This document shows positions 6,310 through 13,760 of a stretch of 17,239 bases of DNA, in pieces (position 1 is the stretch's first letter; every line of letters begins with the position of its first letter). The notes under the pieces are model-generated. The model was given only the letters and a program-made list of their open reading frames with translations, made no database searches and was not told the origin of the DNA. The DNA comes from Rhodobacteraceae bacterium UBA1957 (GTDB taxonomy: Bacteria; Pseudomonadota; Alphaproteobacteria; Rhodobacterales; Rhodobacteraceae). The translations under genes were made by a program, and so were the position numbers. The stretch covers positions 1 to 17,239 of the forward strand of contig DDEJ01000045.1 of NCBI GenBank assembly GCA_002336405.1. Direction: 5' to 3'.

Positions 6310-8280
6310 CTAAAAAATCTGGCCCGGTGGTAGCGGCACGCTGAGGATTTCTGAAAACCCGAAGGTGAAAACCAGGATGATGCCTGCGACCGCAATCGCC
6401 AATGTTGTCGCGCCTGTCCCAGAGATCCGGCCGTGCTGAGCGGGAACGATTAAGGCCAGCGCCATCAACAGCCCCGCCAGTGCAAAGCCGACAGTGGACA
6501 TGGCGAAGACCGCCAGCAGCATGATGGCTGGAACCGATATCCGGCGGGAGGTCGAGCCTGTGCTCGGCTCATCGATGACTTGGTGGATGAGGAAAAGACG
6601 TGCCACTGCAATCGCCACAATCACCAGCATGCCCATTGCGATCGTACGCGGGAAGACGGCAGCCTCGGGGTTGAGGCCTGCAGTTTGTACCAACACCACA
6701 AGTCCAATCGCGCCAAATACACCAAAGGTTACAAGGTCGGCCCCAATTTTTTGGAGGCTGGCGGGCGCCGGGTTTGGGGCAGGCTCTGCGGTCGCTGGGC
6801 GAAAAAGGCGGCGAATCTGTGGGACAAACGGATAGATGAAACTTACAAGCGTCATGGCAATGATCGCCAGAGATAATGGACGGCCGAAAAATTGCCCCCA
6901 TAGGTCATCCATGGCATCGCCAATGGTCCAGCTTTGCACAAACCCCTGTTCGGCAATGCGCCCCAAGATCAAACCAAGCACGATCGGTGAAACCGAAAAA
7001 CCGCGTTTTGAGGCGATCCAGCCAATCACCCCCAATACGATCATAATGCCAATATCCGAGATGTTATTGCGGATTGCGAAAGATCCGATCACGGTCATAA
7101 ATGCCACAATTGGCACCAGTCCGGCTTTTGGCGCCCGCACAATCGCCCGGTAAGCAAAGCGTCCAATGATCAAACCGACCGGCAGCATCAGGACGGTTGC
7201 AAGCAAAAGTCCGAAAATGAACGTATAGACGATATTGGCTCCGTCTGCGAACAGCGTTGGTCCCGTGCGCACACCCTGCACCAATAACGCCCCCAAGATG
7301 ACGGCATCGGGGGGGGTGCCGGGAATGCCCAGAACCAGCGTTGGGATGAACCCACCGCCAACGGTGGCGTTATTGGCCGATTCTGTGGCAACGATGCCGC
7401 CGGGGTTGCCTTCGCCGTAGGGCACATCGCCCTTGCCCGAGCGCCGCGCCTCGGAATAGGCCACAAGGCCTGCGATAGATCCGCCGGCGCCGGGTAGGGC
7501 GCCTACCATGGTGCCAATCAACGAACTGCGCACCAAGTTAACCTTGTTGCGCAGCATTTCCTGCATGGCCTCTGGCAGGCGGAAGCCCCGGGTTTGTTCC
7601 GGTTCTTTGAGGTGTCGGTCAGGGGTGGCGACAAGATCGATCAGTACAGGAATACAATAGAGCCCGATCAGCGCTGATACGGTTTCAATTCCACCCAACA
7701 GAGTGTTTGACCCGAAGGTAAAGCGCACCTCGGCACTGGTTTCTGAGATGCCAATCATCGACAGTAACAGCCCGAAACAGGCGGCAATAATGCCCTTGAG
7801 AAAATCACCCGTCGACAGGGCGGCAATAAGAGATAGGCCGAAGATGGCCAGCCAGAAATATTCTACCGGTCCAAATGCGAGCGCTGCTTCGGCCAGTGGC
7901 GGGGCCAGCAGCAATAGGGCGATGGCCCCAACCAGCCCGCCAAACACCGATGACAGACAGGCCACTGAAACTGCGAGGTCACCATCGCCACGCTTGGCAA
8001 TGGGATAGCCGTCAAATGTCGTGGCGATTGCCGACGGAGTGCCGGGTGTGTTGAGCAAAATTGCGGCGTAAGCGCCGCCATAAATCGCGCCGGTATAGAT
8101 AGCGCCCATTAAAATCAGGGCACTGTCGGGTTGCATGGAAAAGGTCACAGGGACCAATACCGCCACCGCCATCGTGGCGGTCAGTCCCGGTATCGACCCA
8201 ATGATGGTGCCTGCGGCAACACCCATGAGAGCCAGCAGAATATTCAGCGGGGTAAGCGCAGAAAACAGATATTCTATCAT
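6310..8280 (-). CDS. slcG: TTT-family transporter membrane protein, fused TctA-TctB (sulfolactate uptake)
   Basis: Membrane part of a tripartite tricarboxylate-type importer, 656 residues. Residues 1 to about 490 are a TctA domain: repeat one has GTIIGSIPGLTATMAVAVLVP and YTGAIYGGAYAAILLNTPGTP, and repeat two has GTMVGALPGAGGSIAGLVAYSEARR. A Pro/Ala-rich linker (PATAEPAPNPAPAS, about 495-508) leads into a TctB-like domain (about 509-656) with several membrane segments, the AAVFPR motif and the usual TctB ending VPLPPGQIF. Most TTT systems encode these as two proteins, so this is a large-small subunit fusion equivalent to SlcG+SlcF. ATG at 8280 has no strong ribosome site. It follows the slcH-like gene after a 104-bp gap with a hairpin. 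Sulfolactate as substrate is inferred from the operon. Confidence 0.9.
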   Translation of the reverse strand: MIEYLFSALTPLNILLALMGVAAGTIIGSIPGLTATMAVAVLVPVTFSMQPDSALILMGAIYTGAIYGGAYAAILLNTPGTPSAIATTFDGYPIAKRGDGDLAVSVACLSSVFGGLVGAIALLLLAPPLAEAALAFGPVEYFWLAIFGLSLIAALSTGDFLKGIIAACFGLLLSMIGISETSAEVRFTFGSNTLLGGIETVSALIGLYCIPVLIDLVATPDRHLKEPEQTRGFRLPEAMQEMLRNKVNLVRSSLIGTMVGALPGAGGSIAGLVAYSEARRSGKGDVPYGEGNPGGIVATESANNATVGGGFIPTLVLGIPGTPPDAVILGALLVQGVRTGPTLFADGANIVYTFIFGLLLATVLMLPVGLIIGRFAYRAIVRAPKAGLVPIVAFMTVIGSFAIRNNISDIGIMIVLGVIGWIASKRGFSVSPIVLGLILGRIAEQGFVQSWTIGDAMDDLWGQFFGRPLSLAIIAMTLVSFIYPFVPQIRRLFRPATAEPAPNPAPASLQKIGADLVTFGVFGAIGLVVLVQTAGLNPEAAVFPRTIAMGMLVIVAIAVARLFLIHQVIDEPSTGSTSRRISVPAIMLLAVFAMSTVGFALAGLLMALALIVPAQHGRISGTGATTLAIAVAGIILVFTFGFSEILSVPLPPGQIF

Positions 8281-8340
8281 AGGGCACCATTGAGTTTAAA
8301 TTGAGAAAAATGCCAAGGACAACTGCGCGCCCGAGCGATT

Positions 8341-8366
8341 GCCCGCCCGCATGTCTGGGGGCGGGC
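8341..8366 (-). promoter_or_regulatory. GC-rich stem-loop between slcH and the TctA-TctB gene
   Basis: GCCCGCCC (8341-8348) pairs perfectly with GGGCGGGC (8359-8366) across a 10-base loop. It lies 18 bases past the stop codon of the binding-protein gene. No U-run follows on the minus strand. As with the hairpin at 1561-1583, it probably stabilises the abundant binding-protein message or partly attenuates transcription into the membrane subunit; this is inferred. Confidence 0.6.
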
Positions 8367-8384
8367 TATAACATCAGGACCGGT

Positions 8385-9341
8385 TTATTTAATAACGCCA
8401 GCAGCTTTGGCCGCTGCGATATACCCGCTTGATTTTTGCGCAATAAAGGCATCCATTTCGGCGCCATATGCCACGTCAACAAGTGCAAAACCACCGTCGA
8501 TCATCTGCTTTTGGAACCCGGCATCGGCGTTGATGGCCGCAATCGCGTCAGACACTGCCTTGCGGGTGTCTTCGGACGCAGAGCTGGGAACCGCAATGCC
8601 GCGGTATGCCCCGGATACGATATCAAAGCCAAGTTCTTTGAAGGTTGGTACATCGGGGAAGGCGGGGTGACGGCTTTCCATCGCCACGGCCAGCATGCGT
8701 ACTTTGTCGCCCTGTTTGGCACCAACGGTGGTGTATCCCCATTCGGCCCTGACTTGGCCACCAAGCAGCGCGGTGACCGCAGCGCCAGTGCCTTTGAATG
8801 AGACATAGGTGGTTGTGGTGCCGGCCATCTGGTCAAAATTTACTTGTGCCAAATGGTTGGCCGTACCTTTGCCCGAACCCGAGAATGTCAGTTTCTTGGG
8901 GTTTGCTTTGGCGTAGTCAATCACGTCCTGTAGCGAGTTCATATCGCTGTCGGCGCGCACCACGATGGCATCGGGGGTATAGTGAAACATATAGACTGAA
9001 GTGATGTCATCGGTTTCAAAGCCCACGTTCCCGGTTTCGGGCTTGATCACGATATGTGGCAGGTTGATGCCCATGATCTTTGTGCCGTCACCAGCCATCG
9101 AATTCAGTTGTGACCAACCAACCGCACCGCCACCGCCGGGTTTATACGAGACCACAAGATCTTCACCAAACAACTTTTTAAAAAAGGGTTGCTGGAACCG
9201 TGCGGTCACATCGGATTCTCCGCCGGGACCAAATGGAATGACATAGTCAACCTTGCCTGACGGGAAATCGCCAGCCAATGTTGCTGTAGCTGTTGCCAGA
9301 GTGAACGCTGCAGCTGCAGCGGCTAAGAAAGTACGTTTCAT
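8385..9341 (-). CDS. slcH: TTT-family periplasmic solute-binding protein (TctC type, sulfolactate)
   Basis: Periplasmic receptor of the TTT importer, 318 residues. The start at 9341 gives a classic signal peptide, MKRTFLAAAAAAFTLATATATLAG with probable cleavage after residue 23, and has GGGAGG about 8 bases upstream. An earlier ATG at 9389 would add 16 polar residues before the signal peptide. The mature protein begins DFPSGKVDYVIPFGPGGESDVTARF, the TctC/Bug opening with the PGG ligand loop. Later family landmarks are KPGGGGAVGWSQL, SGSGKGTANHLAQV and PAFPDVPTFKELGFD. It lies 76 bp downstream of comC and ahead of the membrane subunit. Binding proteins of this family take many carboxylates; 3-sulfolactate is assigned from the operon, matching the SlcHFG system described for sulfolactate users. 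Confidence 0.88.
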   Translation of the reverse strand: MKRTFLAAAAAAFTLATATATLAGDFPSGKVDYVIPFGPGGESDVTARFQQPFFKKLFGEDLVVSYKPGGGGAVGWSQLNSMAGDGTKIMGINLPHIVIKPETGNVGFETDDITSVYMFHYTPDAIVVRADSDMNSLQDVIDYAKANPKKLTFSGSGKGTANHLAQVNFDQMAGTTTTYVSFKGTGAAVTALLGGQVRAEWGYTTVGAKQGDKVRMLAVAMESRHPAFPDVPTFKELGFDIVSGAYRGIAVPSSASEDTRKAVSDAIAAINADAGFQKQMIDGGFALVDVAYGAEMDAFIAQKSSGYIAAAKAAGVIK

Positions 9342-9417
9342 GAAGTTTTCCTCCCAGTTCATGATGGTCGTGTGTTCAGTGCTGTGCATTTTGGGCGCAG
9401 CACCAAATTTATTGCGG

Positions 9418-10440
9418 TCATTGCACCAATGCGTCGATCTCTTTAATCAGATGTGATGCGACCGCAAATCCGTTTGCGCGGCAGTGCGCGCGGTTTTTGA
9501 GGCGTTTTTCGCCCGGCAATCGGGTACCGTCTTGGCCCAACATGGCCTCGATCAATGTCTCTAGCCTGTTCGTAAAATTGGGCCCGCCGACATGGTTTGC
9601 GTTGATTGCGATGATAAATTGCCCAACGCCGGGGGGATCGCCCTCGGCATCGAAAAACGAGGTGGCATCATAGCTGTGGTTGGCCCCGATCAATGTTGCC
9701 GACAGGATTTCCACCATCAGTGCCAAAGCCGCGCCCTTGGCGTCACCGGCGGGCACCATAGAGCCGGCAAGCGCCGCCTTGGGGTCCGTTGTGGGATCGC
9801 CCGCGGCGCTTAGGGCCCAGCCTTGGGGTATAACTTCGCCGGCTTTAGCCGCTGCCATAACTTTGCCGCGCGCTACTTTTGACAAAGACATGTCGATCAC
9901 CAGCGGTGGTTTATTACCTTGGCGCGGGGTGGCAAAGGCAATGGGGTTGGTGCCAAATAATGCGGCGTTGCCGCCCCAGGGCGCCATCGCTTTGGGTGAA
10001 TTGGCAAACATCATTGCGACGCAGCCGGCTTCGGCCAACCGTTCTACATGGGCGCCAAGCTGACCGCAGTGATGGGACCGGGTGAGGCCTGCGGCAGCGA
10101 TGCCGGTCTCGGCACACAGCGGAATTAATTGTTCAATGGCAAGGTCAATTGCTGGAAATGCAAAGCCGTTGGCGGCATCAATACGCAACATCGCGGCACC
10201 GTTTAAGTTGGCTTGTGGGACGGCATATCCGGCAACCTTGCCCGAGCGGGCCTGCACCGCATAGCTGGCCACGCGCGAAAAGCCATGGCCCTTTTGGCCG
10301 GCAATCTCTGCGTTGACCAACGCTTTAGCGACAGACAGGGCGTTTGGCTGCGAGACGTTTTCGCGAGCCAGTGCATCGGTGATATACGCCACCGCCTCGG
10401 CTTGTGAAAAGTGGCGCTCAGACATTGGCGCATCATTCAT
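9418..10440 (-). CDS. comC: (R)-sulfolactate dehydrogenase, Ldh2/malate dehydrogenase family
   Basis: Cytoplasmic NAD(P)-dependent oxidoreductase of the LDH2/MDH2 (YlbC/YiaK) superfamily, 340 residues. Family features seen: GHGFSRV (51-57), TRSHHCGQLGAHVE (120-133) holding the catalytic-region histidines, FANSPKAMAPWGGNAALFGTNPIAFATP (145-172), and DMSLSKVARGKV (183-194). By analogy with ComC (EC 1.1.1.338) it interconverts sulfopyruvate and (R)-3-sulfolactate, supplying the isomer that SuyAB cleaves. Placement between slcC and the transporter genes fits the two-dehydrogenase epimerisation described in Chromohalobacter. ATG 10440 overlaps slcC by 8 bp and has GAGG upstream; ATG 10425 is an alternative. 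Within this family substrate cannot be read from sequence alone, so the specificity rests on context. Confidence 0.85.
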   Translation of the reverse strand: MNDAPMSERHFSQAEAVAYITDALARENVSQPNALSVAKALVNAEIAGQKGHGFSRVASYAVQARSGKVAGYAVPQANLNGAAMLRIDAANGFAFPAIDLAIEQLIPLCAETGIAAAGLTRSHHCGQLGAHVERLAEAGCVAMMFANSPKAMAPWGGNAALFGTNPIAFATPRQGNKPPLVIDMSLSKVARGKVMAAAKAGEVIPQGWALSAAGDPTTDPKAALAGSMVPAGDAKGAALALMVEILSATLIGANHSYDATSFFDAEGDPPGVGQFIIAINANHVGGPNFTNRLETLIEAMLGQDGTRLPGEKRLKNRAHCRANGFAVASHLIKEIDALVQ

Positions 10441-11365
10441 TTAAGGACCTCAATTCATTTAAAACATTCGTTACGGTGACCGCGCTGACGCGGATGTTTG
10501 CCTCGGTTGAGACCCCAGCGATATGCGGTGTGAGCAGGATGCTCTCCAACCCGTTAAATTTTGCCGCTGCGGCGGCTGTGAGTGGCTCTTGTTCAAACAC
10601 GTCCAGCGCAGCGCCTGCCAACTGACCCCGGCGCAATGCTTGCGCAAGGGCTGTTTCATCGACGATGCCGCCTCTGGCTGTATTGATCAAAATCCCACTT
10701 GGTTTCATCTGCGCCAAAGCATTTGCATCTATCAGATTACGGGTGGCTTTGGTTCGTGGAACATGCAGACTTAGCACATCCGCTTGCGCCAAAAGCACCT
10801 CAAAGCTGCAATTTTGGGCCTGTTGCCAAGCGGGGTCATCGTGCGCGAGAAACGGATCATGGGCGAGAATTGTCATCCCAAGGCTGCGGGCGCGGTCTGC
10901 CACAGCGCCGGCAATGTGGCCCAACCCCAGCAGGCCCATCACCCGTCCCGAGGTTTCTCCGCCAATAAGGGCGCCGCGCGGCCAGTCACCTGCAATCATG
11001 GCACGGCGCGATTGATAGGCACCGCGCAGTAACATCAGGCTGGCTGTGATAACATATTCGGCCACAGGCAATGTGTTGGCACCGGTTGCGGGATGCACCG
11101 CGATGTTGCGGGCAGCGCAGGCATCGAGATCGATGTTATCGAGCCCGACACCGAGCCGTCCCACAACTTTGAGGTGCGGAGCGGCGGCCAGTAGTTCGGC
11201 ATCGACCTGCGTGCGGTTGCGCACGATCAGGCCGGTTGCAATATGGATGCTGTCCAAAAGCCGGGGTCGGTTTTCGACCAACCCCGGATTATAATCGACA
11301 GTGGCGTCTGAACCAATCTGGTTCAGAGCCGCTTCGTCGATGAATTCAGACACCACAATATGCAT
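10433..11365 (-). CDS. slcC: (S)-sulfolactate dehydrogenase, D-2-hydroxyacid dehydrogenase family
   Basis: Cytoplasmic NAD-dependent enzyme of the D-isomer-specific 2-hydroxyacid dehydrogenase family, 310 residues. The Rossmann nucleotide-binding loop is GLLGLGHIAGAVADRA (144-159), and the following AHDPF (168-172) has the aspartate expected for NAD rather than NADP. The catalytic triad is visible as Arg231 (NTARGGIVDE), Glu260 (DVFEQEP) and His281 (TPHIAGVS). By analogy with SlcC (EC 1.1.1.310) it oxidises (S)-3-sulfolactate to sulfopyruvate, which ComC then reduces to the (R)-isomer. ATG 11365 lies 19 bp after suyB with AGGACAG upstream. The gene overlaps comC by 8 bp, so the two dehydrogenases are probably co-translated. 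Without the operon it would look like a phosphoglycerate-dehydrogenase-like protein. Confidence 0.88.
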   Translation of the reverse strand: MHIVVSEFIDEAALNQIGSDATVDYNPGLVENRPRLLDSIHIATGLIVRNRTQVDAELLAAAPHLKVVGRLGVGLDNIDLDACAARNIAVHPATGANTLPVAEYVITASLMLLRGAYQSRRAMIAGDWPRGALIGGETSGRVMGLLGLGHIAGAVADRARSLGMTILAHDPFLAHDDPAWQQAQNCSFEVLLAQADVLSLHVPRTKATRNLIDANALAQMKPSGILINTARGGIVDETALAQALRRGQLAGAALDVFEQEPLTAAAAAKFNGLESILLTPHIAGVSTEANIRVSAVTVTNVLNELRSLNE

Positions 11366-11384
11366 CGGTCTGTCCTGTGCCCAC

Positions 11385-12566
11385 TTAGGCTGAACGATAC
11401 AGCTTGGTCATCGAAAACTCTCGGTGGCCCAAGGCTTCGGCCGCAGTCACCCGGCCGTTTGCGGTGCGTGTGATCATCTCAATCAGGTTGTCGCCGGCTT
11501 GATCAATGGTCATCTCGCGGGTCAGAACCCCGGTCACATCCACGTCGATATGCTCGGACATCGTGCGCAGGGTGCGCGGGTTGCCAGAGATTTTGATTAC
11601 GGGCACAATCGGGTTGCCGACCACGTTGCCCTGACCGGTTGGGAAGGTATGGACAACATATCCGCCCGCCGCCATCAGCGTGACACATTCGGCAGCCGCC
11701 GAAGATGAATCCATGAAATACAGACCCGGCCCCTTGGTCGAGGCTTCAGCCGGACCCATCGCGTCAATATAGGTTGATGTGCGGCCGATCTTTTCCAGAT
11801 TGCCCATGGCTTTTTCTTCGATGGTCGTCAAACCACCCAAGATGTTGCCCTTGGTGGGTTGGCTGTCCGACAGATCGTCGGTCTGGTGGGCAAAGATCAC
11901 ATCGTCTTGATAGGCCTGCCAGATTTTACGAAACTTTGCGGCTGTTTCCGGATTTGCGGCGCGCTGTTCGCAAATATGCTCGGCACCGGTGATTTCTGAT
12001 GTTTCACCAAAACATCCATAAAGACCATGGGGCAGTAATTTGTCATACATATTCCCGACCGTGGGGCAGGACGACAGGCCTGTGGTGGTATCGCTTTCAC
12101 CACATTTGGTCGAAACCCATAGCTCGGTCAGACCGCATTCTTCTTTTTGTTGCTCAGAAGCCCAATGCGTGAATTCTTTGGCTTTCCAGCTTGCCTGACG
12201 GATAGTTTCGAAATCGCCTTTTTGCTCGATCGAAAAGCCCTCGACCGGTTTGCCGGTTTTGGCGATACCATCGACGATGATTTTGGTCCATTCCGGCTCG
12301 ATTCCGATCACCACAACGGCGGCAACATTTGGGTTGGCCCCGGTGCCAATGATGGTACGGAAATGCAGGTCAAGATCTTCGCCAAACTGTAAGCGCCCAT
12401 AAGAATGGGGCAGGGCCATCGTGCCCTTGACGTTATTGGCCACAGCTTCACAGGCGGCGTTCGAGATATCGTCGACCGGCAGGATAAGAACGTGATTGCG
12501 TACACCAACGCGTCCGTTTTCGCGACGCCAGGCTGTGATGGGTTGATTTGAAAAGTCTAATGCCAT
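11385..12566 (-). CDS. suyB: (R)-3-sulfolactate sulfo-lyase large subunit
   Basis: Catalytic large subunit of sulfolactate sulfo-lyase (EC 4.4.1.24), 393 residues, UxaA/altronate dehydratase C-terminal family. With SuyA it cleaves (R)-3-sulfolactate to pyruvate and (bi)sulfite in the cytoplasm. Recognisable stretches are [17 protein letters not shown] (10-26), [17 protein letters not shown] (29-45), [12 protein letters not shown] (51-62), [21 protein letters not shown] (152-172), with the Cys expected of this family, and [18 protein letters not shown] (306-323). I chose ATG 12564-12566, which matches the family start. In-frame GTG codons at 12578 and 12575 overlap the suyA stop and are possible. 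It is separated from suyA by only 5 bp with that choice, and slcC follows 19 bp later. Confidence 0.93.
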   Translation of the reverse strand: MALDFSNQPITAWRRENGRVGVRNHVLILPVDDISNAACEAVANNVKGTMALPHSYGRLQFGEDLDLHFRTIIGTGANPNVAAVVVIGIEPEWTKIIVDGIAKTGKPVEGFSIEQKGDFETIRQASWKAKEFTHWASEQQKEECGLTELWVSTKCGESDTTTGLSSCPTVGNMYDKLLPHGLYGCFGETSEITGAEHICEQRAANPETAAKFRKIWQAYQDDVIFAHQTDDLSDSQPTKGNILGGLTTIEEKAMGNLEKIGRTSTYIDAMGPAEASTKGPGLYFMDSSSAAAECVTLMAAGGYVVHTFPTGQGNVVGNPIVPVIKISGNPRTLRTMSEHIDVDVTGVLTREMTIDQAGDNLIEMITRTANGRVTAAEALGHREFSMTKLYRSA

Positions 12567-12571
12567 TGGGC

Positions 12572-12859
12572 TCACCACCGTTTCGTTTTGCAGTTATGGG
12601 TATGTAAGTGATCACCGATGCCCGCAGATCCGGTCATGCGGCCGATATCTTCGCCGTATTTGATTACGGTGTCGCCCTCGCTCATGGGCTTTAACGCCAC
12701 TTTGTGGCCGATTGGAATATCCGCATTGGCGGTCAGGGTGAAATCGGAATTGTCGTGGGTCACGACACAGAGCATTTCTGTTCCGGCGGACAGGCCCTCT
12801 ACGACCACGACACCGACATTGTCTTTGTGGTCGTGGACCAGCAATTGTGGAATTGTCAA
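12572..12859 (-). CDS. suyA: (R)-3-sulfolactate sulfo-lyase small subunit
   Basis: Small SAF-domain subunit of the sulfo-lyase, 95 residues, the normal size for SuyA. It corresponds to the N-terminal domain of UxaA-type dehydratases, kept as a separate protein. Key stretches are [25 protein letters not shown] (6-30), [12 protein letters not shown] (48-59), [12 protein letters not shown] (62-73), [12 protein letters not shown] at the C-terminus. The start is a TTG (12857-12859). It is supported by AAAGGAG 7 bases upstream (12867-12873), by agreement with the family's N-terminus, and by the lack of an in-frame ATG nearby. It is the first gene of the operon and is divergent from the GntR-family regulator. 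Its stop codon lies just before suyB, implying coupled synthesis of both subunits. Confidence 0.93.
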   Translation of the reverse strand: MTIPQLLVHDHKDNVGVVVVEGLSAGTEMLCVVTHDNSDFTLTANADIPIGHKVALKPMSEGDTVIKYGEDIGRMTGSAGIGDHLHTHNCKTKRW

Positions 12860-12866
12860 AACGTCA

Positions 12867-12873
12867 CTCCTTT
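12867..12873 (-). promoter_or_regulatory. Strong ribosome binding site deciding the TTG start of suyA
   Basis: On the minus strand the bases read AAAGGAG, followed by a 7-base spacer and TTG. This near-consensus Shine-Dalgarno site is the main reason to accept a TTG initiator for suyA. Confidence 0.75.
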
Positions 12874-12918
12874 AAGCATCTTGAATGAATGATTTGTTTT
12901 TCTACCACGTTGTGTTAT

Positions 12919-12930
12919 TCTTATACAAGA
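12919..12930. promoter_or_regulatory. Imperfect palindrome in the suyA/gntR divergent promoter, candidate operator
   Basis: TCTTATACAAGA matches its reverse complement at 10 of 12 positions and sits between the divergent suyA and regulator starts (60 and 78 bp away). It resembles the AT-rich TATAC-centred sites bound by HutC-type GntR regulators. On the minus strand it contains TATAAG, a reasonable -10 element for suyA, so binding would block transcription. The -35 partner (TGATTA, 17 bp upstream) is weak, so the promoter assignment is tentative. Confidence 0.45.
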
Positions 12931-13007
12931 GTTATTGCACAGTAATCAGTCAGTGTAATTTCAATGCGATTTTGATAAGTCTAAGATTGGTAAAAGAGGC
13001 AAATGTG

Positions 13008-13730
13008 ATGGATGATCTTTCTGGTCCGGCAGGGCCGTTGTATCAACAGGTGTATGACGCGGTGATGGCGCGGATTGTCTCGGGTGAGTTGGCACCGGGG
13101 ATGATGTTGCCAAGTGAGTTTGATTTGGCGGCGCAATACGCGGTCAGTCAGGGCACGGCGCGTAAAGCGCTCAGCAAGCTTGAACTGTCTGGTCTGGTTG
13201 AGCGCCACCAAGGTAAGGGTACGTTTGTCGCCACCACCACTGACGAGACCTCGCTGTTTCATTTTTTCCGCCTGCGTCAAAGCGACGGGGCGCAGGTGAT
13301 CCCACAGCTGGTGTCTGAGACCGTGCGTAAACGTCCCGCAAATGCCCGCGAGGCGGCGGCTTTGGGGCTGGCGGCACGGGCATCAGTGTTCGAGGTGATG
13401 CGCGTGCGATCAATCAACGACGCCGTAGTCTGCGCTGAGCAATCGGTGCTGGATGTGGTGAAATTTCCTGGATTGAAAGACCGCGGTGGTCTGCCCAATG
13501 CGCTGTATCCTTTATATCAACGCAGCTATGGCATCACCATCGCGCGCGCTGACGAACAACTGCGCGCTGTGATGGTCCCGGAGGCAGTGGGGGGGATGCT
13601 TGCGTTGGCCGACAACACGCCAGTTATGGAGGTCGAGCGACGCGCGATTGGTATTTCTGGCGGCGTGATGGAGTTTCGTCTGAGTTATTACTTGACCCAA
13701 AATCTGCATTATGCAGTCTCGTTGCGCTGA
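13008..13730 (+). CDS. GntR-family transcriptional regulator (HutC subfamily, UTRA domain)
   Basis: Probable regulator of the divergent sulfolactate operon, 240 residues. The N-terminal winged helix-turn-helix spans about 10-72: LYQQVYDAVMARIVSGELAPGMMLPSEFDLA, then SQGTARKALSKLELSGLVERHQGKGTFV. A UTRA effector-binding domain (about 85-238) follows, with FHFFRLR and VFEVMRVRSI at its start and MEFRLSYYL near its end. The ATG at 13008 is chosen because AGAGG (12995-12999) lies 8 bases upstream and the protein then starts just before the HTH. An open frame back to 12885 would add 41 unrelated residues in the promoter region. HutC-type proteins usually repress and are released by a pathway metabolite; sulfolactate or sulfopyruvate is a natural guess. 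It occupies the place of the suyR regulator in other sulfolactate clusters, but I have not confirmed orthology. Confidence 0.9.
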   Translation: MDDLSGPAGPLYQQVYDAVMARIVSGELAPGMMLPSEFDLAAQYAVSQGTARKALSKLELSGLVERHQGKGTFVATTTDETSLFHFFRLRQSDGAQVIPQLVSETVRKRPANAREAAALGLAARASVFEVMRVRSINDAVVCAEQSVLDVVKFPGLKDRGGLPNALYPLYQRSYGITIARADEQLRAVMVPEAVGGMLALADNTPVMEVERRAIGISGGVMEFRLSYYLTQNLHYAVSLR

Positions 13731-13760
13731 ATTCAGCCGGCCCATGCCGACAGTCTTTTC

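Noticed and set aside
12885..13007. 41-residue N-terminal extension of the GntR regulator
   Set aside because: No ribosome site at 12885. The extension covers the candidate operator and promoter, and the ATG at 13008 has a good ribosome site just ahead of the helix-turn-helix.
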